DNA of 64,000 nt from Streptomyces sp. yr375 (GTDB taxonomy: Bacteria; Actinomycetota; Actinomycetes; Streptomycetales; Streptomycetaceae): contig NZ_FOFF01000012.1 of assembly GCF_900110755.1 (NCBI RefSeq), forward strand, positions 1 through 64,000, read 5' to 3'. The notes beneath the pieces were generated by a model. The model had not been told where the DNA came from, searched no databases, and saw only the letters and a program-made list of their open reading frames with translations. The translations under genes were made by a program, and so were the position numbers. The first letter of the stretch is position 1. Each line of letters opens with the position of its first letter. Below are positions 47,796 through 57,745 of this stretch, piece after piece.

Positions 47796-49601
47796 ATGAC
47801 TGAGTATGGCCGGGGCCCAGGCTCCGAACCGTGGCATCCGGAGGACCCGTTGTACGGGGACGGCGGATGGGAAGGGCAGCAGGCCCACGTGGGTCATCAG
47901 CCTGCCTACGGCGGCCAGCAGCAGCACCAGTACCCGCAGCAGCCGCAGCAGGAGTACGGCGACTGGGGTCAAGGACAGGCGCAGCAGTACGACCCGCAGT
48001 ACCAGGGCTACGACCCGCAGCAGTACGTCGATCAGGGGCAGCAGCAGTACGTCCAGCAGAACCACCAGAACCACCAGAACCAGCACGACCCCCAGAACCT
48101 CCAGAACCAGCAGAACGTCCAGAACCCGCAGGCGTACCACGAGGGTTACCAGGAGGGCGGCTGGGACGGCGCGGGCACCCATGCCCAAGTCCCGTACGCG
48201 GCCGACCCCGGTGACCCCTACGGGCAGCAGGCCGTGGCGTACGGCGCGGAGCAGCCCGACTTCTACGGCACCCCGGACGCGTATCCGCCGCCGGAGCCCC
48301 CCGCCCGGCGGCGCACCGAGCCCGAACCGGCGGCGTCGGACGTGGACCCGGAGGCCGAGCAGAAGCCCGACTGGGATCCCGGACCCGACCAGGGCGAGCA
48401 CGCCTTCTTCGCGGGCGACGCCGCCGAGGACGACGCGGACGACGACGAGCCGGAGGGCCGCGGGAACCGGCGGGGCCGGGGCGGCAAAGGCGGCAACGGC
48501 TCCAAGGGCACGAAGACCAAGAAGAGCCGCAACGGCGTCGCCTGCCTGGTCGTCGTACTGGTGTTCGTCGGCGGTATCGGCGGCGTCGGTTACTTCGGCT
48601 ACCACTTCTACAAGAATCGTTACGGCTCGGCTCCCGACTACGCGGGCAACGGCACCAGCCAGAGCGTGAACGTGGAGGTCCCCAAGGGGGCGGGCGGCGC
48701 GGACATCGGGCGGCTCCTGAAGGACGCCGGCGTCGTCAAGAGCGTCGACGCCTTCGTGTCCGCGTTCACGAGCAACCCCGAGGGCGACTCGATCCAGGCG
48801 GGCGCGTACATCCTGAAAAAGGAAATGTCCGCCAAAAGCGCCGTCGCGATGTTGCTCGACCCGAGCAGCCAGGCCAATGTGGTGGTCAAACCCGGGCAGC
48901 GCAATATCGAGGTCTACAAGGTCATCGACGAGAAACTCGCCCTTTCCTCCGGAACCACCAAGAAGGTTGCCGAGAAGGAGTACAAGACCCTCGGGCTGCC
49001 CAGTTGGGCGAACAGTAACAGCGACATCAAGGACCCACTGGAGGGCTTCCTCTTCCCGGGCACCTATCCCGCCGCCAAGGGCATGAAGCCGGAGGCGGTC
49101 CTGAAGGCGATGGTCGCCCACGCCGACGACGTGTACAAGAAGTACGACCTCGAAGCCAAGGCCAAGGCGTTCAAGCTGGACAGTCCGTTGCAGGTCATCA
49201 CGGTCGCCAGCCTCGTCCAGGCCGAGGGGAAGACGGCCGACGACTACCGCAAGATGGCCGAGGTCGTCTACAACCGGCTGGATCGCGCGAATCCCGAGAC
49301 CTATGGTTTCCTGCAGTTCGACTCGACCTTCAATTACCTGAAGAGCGAGAGCAAGATCCATATCAGTGAGTCGGAGATCAACCGCAACAAGGACCCGTAC
49401 AACACGTACACGAACAAGGGTCTGCCGCCCGGCCCGATCGGAAATCCGGGCGAAGTGGCGATGAAGGCGACGCTGAATCCGACCGACGACGGCTGGTACT
49501 ACTTCGTGGCGACCGACGGCGTGAGCAAGACCGAATTCGCCAAGACGCACGTGGAGTTCCAGAAACTCAAGGACAAGTTCAATGAGAGTTCGGGCAACTG
49601 A
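47796..49601 (+). CDS. mltG: Endolytic transglycosylase MltG with long Q-rich N-terminus
   Basis: Membrane-bound lytic transglycosylase that ends glycan-strand synthesis by cutting nascent peptidoglycan. The 601-residue chain has a cytoplasmic Gln/Asn/Tyr/Asp-rich low-complexity region (about 1-245, including repeated QNHQN- and YDPQ-type units), one membrane helix (about 248-271), a LysM-like region and the catalytic domain with E477 in ASLVQAEGKT and the VVYNRL and GPIGNPG motifs. The N-terminal region is much longer than in E. coli MltG (about 340 residues in all). ATG 47796 follows TAGGGGATCG. Its end overlaps aroE by 20 bases. Confidence 0.92.
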   Translation: MTEYGRGPGSEPWHPEDPLYGDGGWEGQQAHVGHQPAYGGQQQHQYPQQPQQEYGDWGQGQAQQYDPQYQGYDPQQYVDQGQQQYVQQNHQNHQNQHDPQNLQNQQNVQNPQAYHEGYQEGGWDGAGTHAQVPYAADPGDPYGQQAVAYGAEQPDFYGTPDAYPPPEPPARRRTEPEPAASDVDPEAEQKPDWDPGPDQGEHAFFAGDAAEDDADDDEPEGRGNRRGRGGKGGNGSKGTKTKKSRNGVACLVVVLVFVGGIGGVGYFGYHFYKNRYGSAPDYAGNGTSQSVNVEVPKGAGGADIGRLLKDAGVVKSVDAFVSAFTSNPEGDSIQAGAYILKKEMSAKSAVAMLLDPSSQANVVVKPGQRNIEVYKVIDEKLALSSGTTKKVAEKEYKTLGLPSWANSNSDIKDPLEGFLFPGTYPAAKGMKPEAVLKAMVAHADDVYKKYDLEAKAKAFKLDSPLQVITVASLVQAEGKTADDYRKMAEVVYNRLDRANPETYGFLQFDSTFNYLKSESKIHISESEINRNKDPYNTYTNKGLPPGPIGNPGEVAMKATLNPTDDGWYYFVATDGVSKTEFAKTHVEFQKLKDKFNESSGN

Positions 49602-50421
49602 CGTCCGCCGGGCCGCCGTACTCGGTTCGCCCATCGCGCACTCCCTCTCCCCGGCGCTGCACCGCGCGGCGTACGAGGCGCTGGAGCTCACCGGCTGGAC
49701 GTACGACCGCTTCGAGGTCGACGAGGCCGGCCTGCCCGGGTTCCTCGCCGAACTCGGGCCGCAGTGGGCGGGGTTGTCGCTGACCATGCCGCTGAAGCGG
49801 GCGGTCATCCCGCTGCTCGACGAGATCAGCGAGACGGCGGCCTCCGTCGAGGCGGTCAACACCCTGGTGTTCGCCGAGGACGGCCGCCGGGTCGGCGACA
49901 ACACCGACATCCCCGGCATGGTCGCCGCGCTGCGCGAGCGCGGCGTCGAACAGGTCGACTCGGCCGCGATCCTCGGCGCCGGCGCCACCGCCTCGTCCGC
50001 GCTGGCCGCGCTGGCCCGGGTCTGCACCGGCGAGATCGTCGCCTACGTCCGCAGCGCGGCCCGCGCCGCCGAGATGCGGGAGTGGGGCGAGCGCCTCGAC
50101 GTCGGGATCCGCATCGCCGACTGGGCGGACGCCGCCGACGCCCTGCGCTTCCCGCTGGTCGTCGCGACGACCCCGGCCGGCGCCACCGACGCCCTCGCCG
50201 CCTCGGTGCCGGAGCGCCCCGCCACCCTCTTCGACGTGCTCTACGACCCCTGGCCGACCGAGCTGGCCGCCCGCTGGTCCATGTTCGGCGGCGCGGTCGT
50301 CAGCGGCCTCGACCTGCTCGTGCACCAGGCGGTGTTCCAGGTGGAGCGGATGACCGGCCGCGCCCCGGCGCCCGTGGAGGCCATGCGCACGGCGGGCGAA
50401 CACGCCCTCGCCGCCCGCTGA
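49582..50421 (+). CDS. aroE: Shikimate dehydrogenase
   Basis: Reduces 3-dehydroshikimate to shikimate with NADPH, 279 residues. The substrate-binding SLS is at 21-23, the catalytic lysine is K72 (TMPLKR) and the partner Asp is D109 (GDNTDIPG). The dinucleotide-binding loop is GAGATASSA and the C-terminal DLLVHQAVFQVE segment is complete. ATG 49582 lies inside the mltG 3' end, a 20-base overlap. The chain is slightly diverged from E. coli AroE in the cofactor loop. Confidence 0.93.
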   Translation: MRVRATDVRRAAVLGSPIAHSLSPALHRAAYEALELTGWTYDRFEVDEAGLPGFLAELGPQWAGLSLTMPLKRAVIPLLDEISETAASVEAVNTLVFAEDGRRVGDNTDIPGMVAALRERGVEQVDSAAILGAGATASSALAALARVCTGEIVAYVRSAARAAEMREWGERLDVGIRIADWADAADALRFPLVVATTPAGATDALAASVPERPATLFDVLYDPWPTELAARWSMFGGAVVSGLDLLVHQAVFQVERMTGRAPAPVEAMRTAGEHALAAR

Positions 50422-50627
50422 GCGCAGCCCCCTGAGCCCCGTGCGAGACGCCGTGCCGGGCCGCCCGATGTGACAAAGCCCGTCCGCTTCGTGGACCGGC
50501 GGCCGGGGTCGGCGCGCGGACGTGGGAGGATCGAAGGCGGCTGGCCGGAGCCGCGCACCCGGTCCGCCGACGACGTACGCGAGGACGCGCGTAGGCAGTA
50601 CCAGGGCGCGAGTACTGAGGAGCATCG

Positions 50628-51808
50628 TTGAGCAGGCTGCGTTGGCTGACCGCGGGGGAGTCCCACGGTCCCGCACTTGTCGCCACGCTGGAGGGCCTTC
50701 CCGCCGGCGTGCCGATCACCACGGACATGGTGGCCGACCACCTCGCGCGGCGGCGGCTCGGCTACGGCCGCGGGGCGCGGATGAAGTTCGAACGCGACGA
50801 GGTCACCTTCCTCGGCGGCGTCCGGCACGGCCTCACCCTGGGTTCCCCGGTCGCCGTCATGGTGGGCAACACGGAGTGGCCCAAGTGGGAGCAGGTCATG
50901 GCGGCCGACCCGGTCGACCCGGAGATCCTCGCCGGCCTGGCCCGCAACGCCCCGCTGACCCGCCCCCGCCCCGGCCACGCCGACCTCGCCGGAATGCAGA
51001 AGTACGGCTTCGACGAGGCCCGGCCGATCCTGGAGCGCGCCTCCGCCCGTGAGACGGCCGCCCGGGTCGCGCTCGGCGCGGTCGCCCGGTCCTACCTCAA
51101 GGAGACGGCCGGCATCGAGATCGTCTCCCACGTGGTGGAGCTGGCCGCCGCCAAGGCGCCCTACGGCGTCTACCCGACCCCGGCCGACGTCGAGAAGCTG
51201 GACGCGGACCCGGTGCGCTGCCTGGACGCCGACGCGTCGAAGGCGATGGTCGCGGAGATCGACCAGGCCCACAAGGACGGCGACACCCTCGGCGGCGTCG
51301 TCGAGGTGCTGGCGTACGACGTCCCGGTCGGCCTCGGCTCGCACGTGCACTGGGACCGCCGGCTGGACGCCCGGCTCGCCGCCGCCCTGATGGGCATCCA
51401 GGCGATCAAGGGCGTCGAGGTCGGCGACGGCTTCGACCTCGCGCGCGTGCCGGGTTCGAAGGCGCACGACGAGATCGTCACCACGCCCGAGGGCATCCGG
51501 CGGGCCACCGGCCGCTCCGGCGGCACCGAGGGCGGTCTGACCACGGGCGAGCTGCTGCGCGTCCGGGCGGCGATGAAGCCGATCGCGACCGTGCCGCGGG
51601 CCCTGCAGACGGTGGACGTCGTCACCGGCGAGGCGACCCAGGCGCACCACCAGCGCTCCGACGTGTGCGCGGTGCCGGCCGCCGGGATCGTCGCCGAGGC
51701 GATGGTCGCGCTGGTGCTGGCGGACGCGGTGGCGGAGAAGTTCGGCGGCGACAGCGTCCCCGAGACCCGCCGCAACGTGCGGTCGTACCTCGACAACCTG
51801 CGCATCCG

Positions 51809-51812
<4 letters not shown>
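50628..51812 (+). CDS. aroC: Chorismate synthase
   Basis: FMN-dependent lyase converting EPSP to chorismate, 394 residues. The signature GESHGPALV, the middle segment [15 protein letters not shown] and the C-terminal [29 protein letters not shown] are all intact. The start is TTG 50628, with TGAGGAG ending seven bases upstream. aroK overlaps its stop by four bases. The 206-base gap from aroE presumably holds its promoter; I found no convincing -35/-10 pair. Confidence 0.96.
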
Positions 51813-53415
<1,603 letters not shown>

Positions 53416-53487
53416 GACCGTAGGACGGGCGGGTACGTCCGCCAGGTTCCCTTCCGCCCGATTCGCCTTCAGCGGCGGGCACTTCGG

Positions 53488-53527
53488 ACCGCCCCCGGCC
53501 GTTCACCAAACGACGGCCGGGGGCGGT
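53488..53527 (+). terminator. Perfect 15-bp hairpin terminator after aroB
   Basis: Arms 53488-53502 and 53513-53527 are exact complements around a 10-base loop. It ends the aroC-aroK-aroB transcript, 73 bases after the aroB stop. Confidence 0.75.
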
Positions 53528-53601
53528 ACCGTTCAGTAGCGAACAGGGGTCCGCCCCCTACAGCCAGCACCCATTGCCTGTACGAGACGGAGTGGCACCG
53601 G

Positions 53602-54468
53602 ATGCAGCACGCAGTGGGTTCTCCGCTGCCGCCGCCCCACCAGCCGGGGCACGGTCCGGCCGCAGGCTGGTCGCCGGCCCCGGGACACCCGGGCCCGCAC
53701 CAGCCGGGCAGCACCCCCCAGCAGCCGCAGCCGGGATACCTCGGCGCCCCTTCGGGCCCGGTCCCGCCCGCGCCCCACGCGTTGGTCCCGCCCGCCCCGC
53801 AGCACGCCCCCGTCCCGGGCGCCGACGCCACCGGGCACGTCCCGCTGCCGCCCGGCGGCCCCGTCCCCATGCCCAGCGCACCGCCCGCGCCGACCGCCCC
53901 CGACCCGACGGCCACGACGCTCGCGGTCCTGCTGATCGGCCCCGCGGGCGCGGGCAAGACCAGCGTCGCCAAGTACTGGGCCGACCACCGCCGAGTGCCC
54001 ACCGCCCACGTCAGCCTCGACGACGTACGCGAATGGGTCCGCTCGGGCTTCGCCGACCCGCAGTCCGGGTGGAACGACCACTCCGAGGCCCAGTACCGGC
54101 TGGCCCGCCGCACCTGCGGCTTCGCCGCGCGCAACTTCCTGGCCAACGGCATCTCGTGCATCCTGGACGACGCGATCTTCCCCGACCGCCCGGCCGTGGG
54201 CCTGGGTGGCTGGAAACGACACGTCGGCCCCGGCCTGCTGCCCGTCGTCCTCCTCCCCGGCCTCGAAGTCGTCCTGGAGCGCAACGCCGAACGCTCCGGC
54301 AACCGCCGCCTCACCGACGAGGAGGTCGCCCGCATCCACGGCCGCATGGCCGGCTGGTACGGCTCGGGCCTCCCCATCATCGACAACACCCAACTCGACG
54401 TCCCCACCACGGCAAGACTCCTGGACGACGTCTTGGCAAGGGCCATAGCAAGCCCCCCTAAGTGGTAG
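53602..54468 (+). CDS. Proline-rich protein with P-loop kinase-like domain
   Basis: A 288-residue protein. Residues 1-104 are Pro/Gly/His/Gln-rich and probably disordered. Residues 105-288 form an AAA_33-type P-loop domain with Walker A GPAGAGKT (113-120), a DDVREW acidic segment and ILDDAIFP in the Walker B position. Related domains phosphorylate small molecules or tRNA ends, or belong to zeta-type proteins; the substrate here is unknown. No antitoxin-like partner is adjacent, so a toxin role is not supported. It sits between the aro operon and the M24 gene. Confidence 0.75.
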   Translation: MQHAVGSPLPPPHQPGHGPAAGWSPAPGHPGPHQPGSTPQQPQPGYLGAPSGPVPPAPHALVPPAPQHAPVPGADATGHVPLPPGGPVPMPSAPPAPTAPDPTATTLAVLLIGPAGAGKTSVAKYWADHRRVPTAHVSLDDVREWVRSGFADPQSGWNDHSEAQYRLARRTCGFAARNFLANGISCILDDAIFPDRPAVGLGGWKRHVGPGLLPVVLLPGLEVVLERNAERSGNRRLTDEEVARIHGRMAGWYGSGLPIIDNTQLDVPTTARLLDDVLARAIASPPKW

Positions 54469-54486
54469 ACCCTTCCGCATCGCCCG

Positions 54487-54530
54487 AGGGGGCAGCGCCC
54501 CCGTAGGGGCGCGGGGAACTGCGCGACAAG
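54487..54530 (+). repeat. Streptomyces dispersed repeat, copy 1
   Basis: Contains GGGGCGCGGGGAACTGCGCG (54506-54525), a sequence I recall as frequent between Streptomyces genes, with a GGGGGC/GCCCCC hairpin before it. A second copy is inverted at 56847-56880. Confidence 0.65.
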
Positions 54531-54633
54531 CCCCCACCGGCCGGCAGTCGGCACACAACCATGCGCACACCCCCCGTTCCCCCGAACGCCCTCCCAACCA
54601 GCACAATCCGGCCACCCCTCCTACGCTCGTCTC

Positions 54634-55740
54634 ATGTCAGAGGTCTACGCGTCCCGCCGAGCCCGCCTATGGGAGCGCTGCAACGCGGCCGGCACCGCCG
54701 CCGCGCTGATCTCGCGCCCCGCCAACGTGAGATACCTCGCCGGAGCGAACCCGCACGGCGCGGTCCTGCTGCTGGGCAGAAGCGAGGACCTCCTCGTGTG
54801 CACCGGCCCGCCGGACGATCGTCCGAGCGAAGGACGGCCGGACGACGCCCTGCGCGTGCACTCCCTCTCCCGCGCCGGAGGCGATCCGGCGGTCGCCGCC
54901 GCGGACCTCCTCACGGCCCAGGGCGGAGACTCCCTCGCGGTCGAGGAACACCACCTCACGGTCGCCCGCCACCGGGCGCTGCGCTCGGTCGCCCCGCGCC
55001 TGCGCCTCGGCGACCTGGGCGGCGCGGTCGAGCAGCTCAGGGTGGTGAAGGACGAGGAGGAGCTCTCCTGCCTGCGGATCGGCGCCGAGATCGCCGACCA
55101 GGCCCTGGGGGAGCTGCTGGAATCCATCCTGGTCGGGCGGACGGAACGGCACCTCGCCCTCGAACTGGAACGACGCCTCGTCGACCACGGCGCCGACGGC
55201 CGCGCCTTCGCCACGTCCGTCGCCTCCGGACCGAACTCCGGCCGGCGCGGCCACCGGCCCACCGACCGGAGGGTCGAGGAAGGCGACTTCCTCACGGTCT
55301 GCCTGGGGGCGGCCTACCGCGGCTACGGGTGTGAGATCGGCCGTACTTTCGTGATCGGGACGTCCCCGGCCGACTGGCAGATCGAGCTCTACGACCTCGT
55401 CTTCGCCGCTCAGCGCGCCGGACGCGAGGCCCTGGCACCCGGCGCCGCCTACCGTGACGTGGACCGCGCGGCCCGCCAGGTGCTGGACTCCGCGGGGTAC
55501 GCGGAGGGCCTTCCGGGGCTCATGGGACACGGTGTCGGACTCGAAATCGAAGAGGACCCGCAGTTGACTCCCGCGGCCATGGGTAAACTGGACGCTTGCG
55601 TGCCGGTCACCGTCGAACCCGGGGTCCACCTCCCGGGCCGGGGCGGCGTCCGGATCGATGACACGCTCGTCGTGCGCCCAGAGGCGGACGGCGGACCCGA
55701 GCTACTCACCATCACGACCAAGGAGCTGCTCGCGCTGTAG
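54634..55740 (+). CDS. M24 family (aminopeptidase P-like) protein with altered metal site
   Basis: A 368-residue protein with the creatinase N-terminal domain ([12 protein letters not shown]) and a pita-bread peptidase fold. Of the five usual metal ligands, His299 (GHGVGLE) and Glu328 (VEPGVH) are kept. The first Asp is replaced by C223 (TVCLGA where VDFGA is usual), the second by E234 (CEIGRT where SDITRT is usual), and the last Glu by D342 (VRIDDT). Peptidase activity is therefore doubtful. The gene precedes efp, as PepQ does in mycobacteria (pepQ-efp-nusB). ATG 54634 is followed by a normal N-terminus. Confidence 0.8.
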   Translation: MSEVYASRRARLWERCNAAGTAAALISRPANVRYLAGANPHGAVLLLGRSEDLLVCTGPPDDRPSEGRPDDALRVHSLSRAGGDPAVAAADLLTAQGGDSLAVEEHHLTVARHRALRSVAPRLRLGDLGGAVEQLRVVKDEEELSCLRIGAEIADQALGELLESILVGRTERHLALELERRLVDHGADGRAFATSVASGPNSGRRGHRPTDRRVEEGDFLTVCLGAAYRGYGCEIGRTFVIGTSPADWQIELYDLVFAAQRAGREALAPGAAYRDVDRAARQVLDSAGYAEGLPGLMGHGVGLEIEEDPQLTPAAMGKLDACVPVTVEPGVHLPGRGGVRIDDTLVVRPEADGGPELLTITTKELLAL

Positions 55741-55789
55741 GAGTGCGTGCCCCGGGGTCGTCCACGTCAGTCCAGGAGATTCCGCAACC

Positions 55790-56356
55790 GTGGCTTCCAC
55801 GAACGACCTCAAGAACGGCCTGGTGCTCAAGCTCGAAGGCGGCCAGCTCTGGTCCGTCGTCGAGTTCCAGCACGTCAAGCCCGGCAAGGGCCCGGCCTTC
55901 GTGCGCACCAAGCTCAAGAACGTGCTTTCCGGCAAGGTCGTCGACAAGACGTTCAACGCCGGCGTCAAGGTCGAGACGGCCACTGTCGACAAGCGTGACA
56001 TGCAGTTCTCCTACATGGACGGCGAGTACTTCGTCTTCATGGACATGGAGACCTACGACCAGCTCATGGTCGACCGCAAGGCCGTCGCCGACGCCGCCAA
56101 CTTCCTGATCGAGGGCTTCACGGCCACCGTCGCGCAGCACGAGGGCGAGGTGCTCTTCGTCGAGCTGCCGGCCGCCGTCGAGCTCGTCGTCCAGGAGACC
56201 GAGCCGGGTCTCCAGGGTGACCGCTCCACGGGTGGCACCAAGCCCGCGACCCTGGAGACCGGCCACCAGATCCAGGTCCCGCTCTTCATCACCACCGGAG
56301 AGAAGATCAAGGTCGACACCCGCACCAGCGACTACCTCGGCCGGGTGAACAGCTAA
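55790..56356 (+). CDS. efp: Elongation factor P
   Basis: Relieves ribosome stalling at polyproline, 188 residues with the three beta-barrel domains (KOW-like, OB, OB). The tip loop reads KPGKGPA with K33, the actinobacterial form in which the lysine is thought to work without modification; no EpmA/EpmB or YmfI-type genes are nearby. GTG 55790 has AGGAG 13 bases upstream. nusB follows two bases after the stop. The Pro-rich proteins in this window are natural clients. Confidence 0.96.
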   Translation: MASTNDLKNGLVLKLEGGQLWSVVEFQHVKPGKGPAFVRTKLKNVLSGKVVDKTFNAGVKVETATVDKRDMQFSYMDGEYFVFMDMETYDQLMVDRKAVADAANFLIEGFTATVAQHEGEVLFVELPAAVELVVQETEPGLQGDRSTGGTKPATLETGHQIQVPLFITTGEKIKVDTRTSDYLGRVNS

Positions 56357-56358
56357 CC

Positions 56359-56787
56359 GTGGCTGCCCGCAACACGGCCCGCAAGCGCGCCTTCCAGATC
56401 CTCTTCGAGGGCGACCAGCGCGGAGCCGACGTCCTGACCGTCCTCGCGGACTGGATCAGGCTCTCCCATGCCGACACCCGGCAGCCGCCGGTCAGCGAGT
56501 TCACGATGCAGCTCGTCGAGGGCTACGCGCAGCACGCGCGGCGCATCGACGAGCTGATCTCCCAGTACTCGGTCGGCTGGACGCTGGACCGGATGCCGGT
56601 CGTCGACCGCAACATCCTCCGGCTCGGCGCCTACGAGCTGATCTGGGCCGACGAGACCCCGGACGCGGTCGTCCTCGACGAGATGGTGCAGTTGGCCAAG
56701 GAGTTCTCCACGGACGAGTCGCCCTCGTTCGTCAACGGCCTGCTCGGCCGCCTCAAGGAACTCAAGCCGTCCCTGCGTCGCGACTAG
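56359..56787 (+). CDS. nusB: Transcription antitermination factor NusB
   Basis: All-helical RNA-binding protein of 142 residues that joins NusE (S10) on boxA RNA during rRNA transcription. ARNTARKRAFQILFEGD, YSVGWTLDRMPVVDRNILRLG and the C-terminal SPSFVNGLLGRL are characteristic. GTG 56359 lies two bases after efp, so the two are cotranscribed. Two hairpins follow. Confidence 0.95.
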   Translation: MAARNTARKRAFQILFEGDQRGADVLTVLADWIRLSHADTRQPPVSEFTMQLVEGYAQHARRIDELISQYSVGWTLDRMPVVDRNILRLGAYELIWADETPDAVVLDEMVQLAKEFSTDESPSFVNGLLGRLKELKPSLRRD

Positions 56788-56846
56788 CTCCGCAGGGGGA
56801 GCCGGGGGACTGCGGGCCGTACGCGGCCTGCGGGCCGTCTGTGGCG

Positions 56847-56880
56847 TGTCGCGCAGTTCCCCGCGCCCCCGTAGGCGCGG
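56847..56880 (-). repeat. Streptomyces dispersed repeat, copy 2 (inverted)
   Basis: The reverse complement of the 54506 core recurs at 56848-56869 over 22 bases. The two copies face each other across the M24-efp-nusB segment. Confidence 0.65.
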
Positions 56881-56884
56881 ACCA

Positions 56885-56924
56885 CCTCTGAGGGCCCACA
56901 GCATGTGCTGTGGGCCCTCAGAGG
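56885..56924. terminator. Perfect 19-bp hairpin between nusB and bldD
   Basis: Arms 56885-56903 and 56906-56924 are exact complements around a TG centre. With the next hairpin it forms a double bidirectional terminator. Confidence 0.8.
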
Positions 56925-56939
56925 TACCGGCACCAGACA

Positions 56940-56973
56940 GGGGTGGCCGGAACCGTTCGGTTCCGGCCACCCC
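56940..56973. terminator. Second hairpin between nusB and bldD
   Basis: Arms 56940-56954 and 56959-56973, a perfect 15-bp stem with a GTTC loop, ending 33 bases before the bldD stop codon. It probably terminates bldD transcripts, and nusB transcripts that pass the first hairpin. Confidence 0.8.
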
Positions 56974-57005
56974 TGCTTGTACGTTTCTGCTCAGCCGCCG
57001 AGCGG

Positions 57006-57506
57006 CTAGCTCTCCTCGTGGGAGACGGCGCGGCGCGCGTCCGCGTCCAGGACGCCCCAACTGATGAGCTGCTCGGTCAGGACCGAAGGCGACTGGTCGT
57101 AGATGACCGCGAGGGTGCGCAGGTCGTCCTGGCGGATCGACAGCACCTTGCCGTTGTAGTCACCGCGCTGGGACTGGATCGTGGCGGCATACCGCTGGAG
57201 CGGGCCCGCCTTCTCGACCGGCACATGGGCCAGTCGCTCCAGGTCCAGGACCAGCTTCGGCGGCGGCTCGGCCGCTCCGCCCGGCGTGGTGCCCGGCAGC
57301 AGCTCCTGCACGGGAACGCCGTAGAAATCCGCCAGCTCGGCGAGGCGCTGCACGGTCACGGCGCGGTCACCGCGCTCGTACGACCCGACCACGACCGCCT
57401 TCCAGCGTCCCTGGGACTTCTCCTCGACACCGTGGAGGGAAAGGCCCTGCTGGGTGCGGATCGCGCGGAGCTTGGCCCCGAGTTGTTTGGCGTATTCGCT
57501 GGACAT
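57006..57506 (-). CDS. bldD: Developmental master regulator BldD
   Basis: Represses sporulation genes during vegetative growth when tetrameric cyclic di-GMP bridges two subunits. 166 residues: an N-terminal XRE-type helix-turn-helix domain (about 1-75), a Pro/Gly linker and the C-terminal effector domain. The c-di-GMP signature R114-G-D116-x8-R125-Q-D-D128 is exact. The sequence is nearly the same as S. coelicolor BldD as I recall it. ATG 57506 (MSSEYA) is the known start; an upstream ATG at 57521 is not used in relatives. Its promoter overlaps a BldD-type site, so it is autoregulated. Confidence 0.97.
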   Translation of the reverse strand: MSSEYAKQLGAKLRAIRTQQGLSLHGVEEKSQGRWKAVVVGSYERGDRAVTVQRLAELADFYGVPVQELLPGTTPGGAAEPPPKLVLDLERLAHVPVEKAGPLQRYAATIQSQRGDYNGKVLSIRQDDLRTLAVIYDQSPSVLTEQLISWGVLDADARRAVSHEES

Positions 57507-57548
57507 ATAGCTCCCCGGCACTGGGTAGACGCGGCTGGGCCGCGTGCT

Positions 57549-57592
57549 GGTGACTCACTGTGAGGTTACGCAGCGTGATTCTTCTGCGTCAA
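57549..57592 (-). promoter_or_regulatory. bldD promoter with BldD-type operator
   Basis: Reading the minus strand, -35 TTGACG (57592-57587) and -10 TAACCT (57568-57563) are 18 bases apart. The sequence AGTGAGTCACC (57559-57549) fits the BldD consensus AGTGA-n-TCACC and overlaps the -10 to +1 region, matching the known autorepression of bldD. Confidence 0.75.
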
Positions 57593-57699
57593 GCCGAATG
57601 GTCCACACCGACTCTTCCGTGGTATCCGTGGCCGGTTACGCCAAGGGGGTGATCAGGGTGTCCTCCCGGCCTGCTACCGTGGATGGCGCAAATCCGACG

Positions 57700-57735
57700 T
57701 CCTTTAAGGTCCGTCCCGTGAGGCGGAGAAGGAGG
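57700..57735 (+). promoter_or_regulatory. PyrR-binding leader overlapping the pyrR ribosome site
   Basis: TCCCGTGAGG (57714-57723) fits the PyrR-binding loop pattern TCCnGnGAGG and is closed by CCG/CGG. TCCTTT (57700-57705) can pair with GAAGGA (57728-57733) at the ribosome site. This suggests translational control of pyrR by PyrR plus UMP, as in Mycobacterium smegmatis. A -10-like TACCGT is at 57675-57680. Confidence 0.6.
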
Positions 57736-57745
57736 TCCGTTTCTT

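Noticed and set aside
48050..48140. CAGAAC-type repeats as a CRISPR-like or tandem array
   Set aside because: They are in-frame codons for Gln/Asn-rich units of the MltG N-terminus, with no spacers.
53602..54468. Zeta-type toxin
   Set aside because: The P-loop domain is similar, but there is no adjacent antitoxin gene and the long Pro-rich head does not fit.
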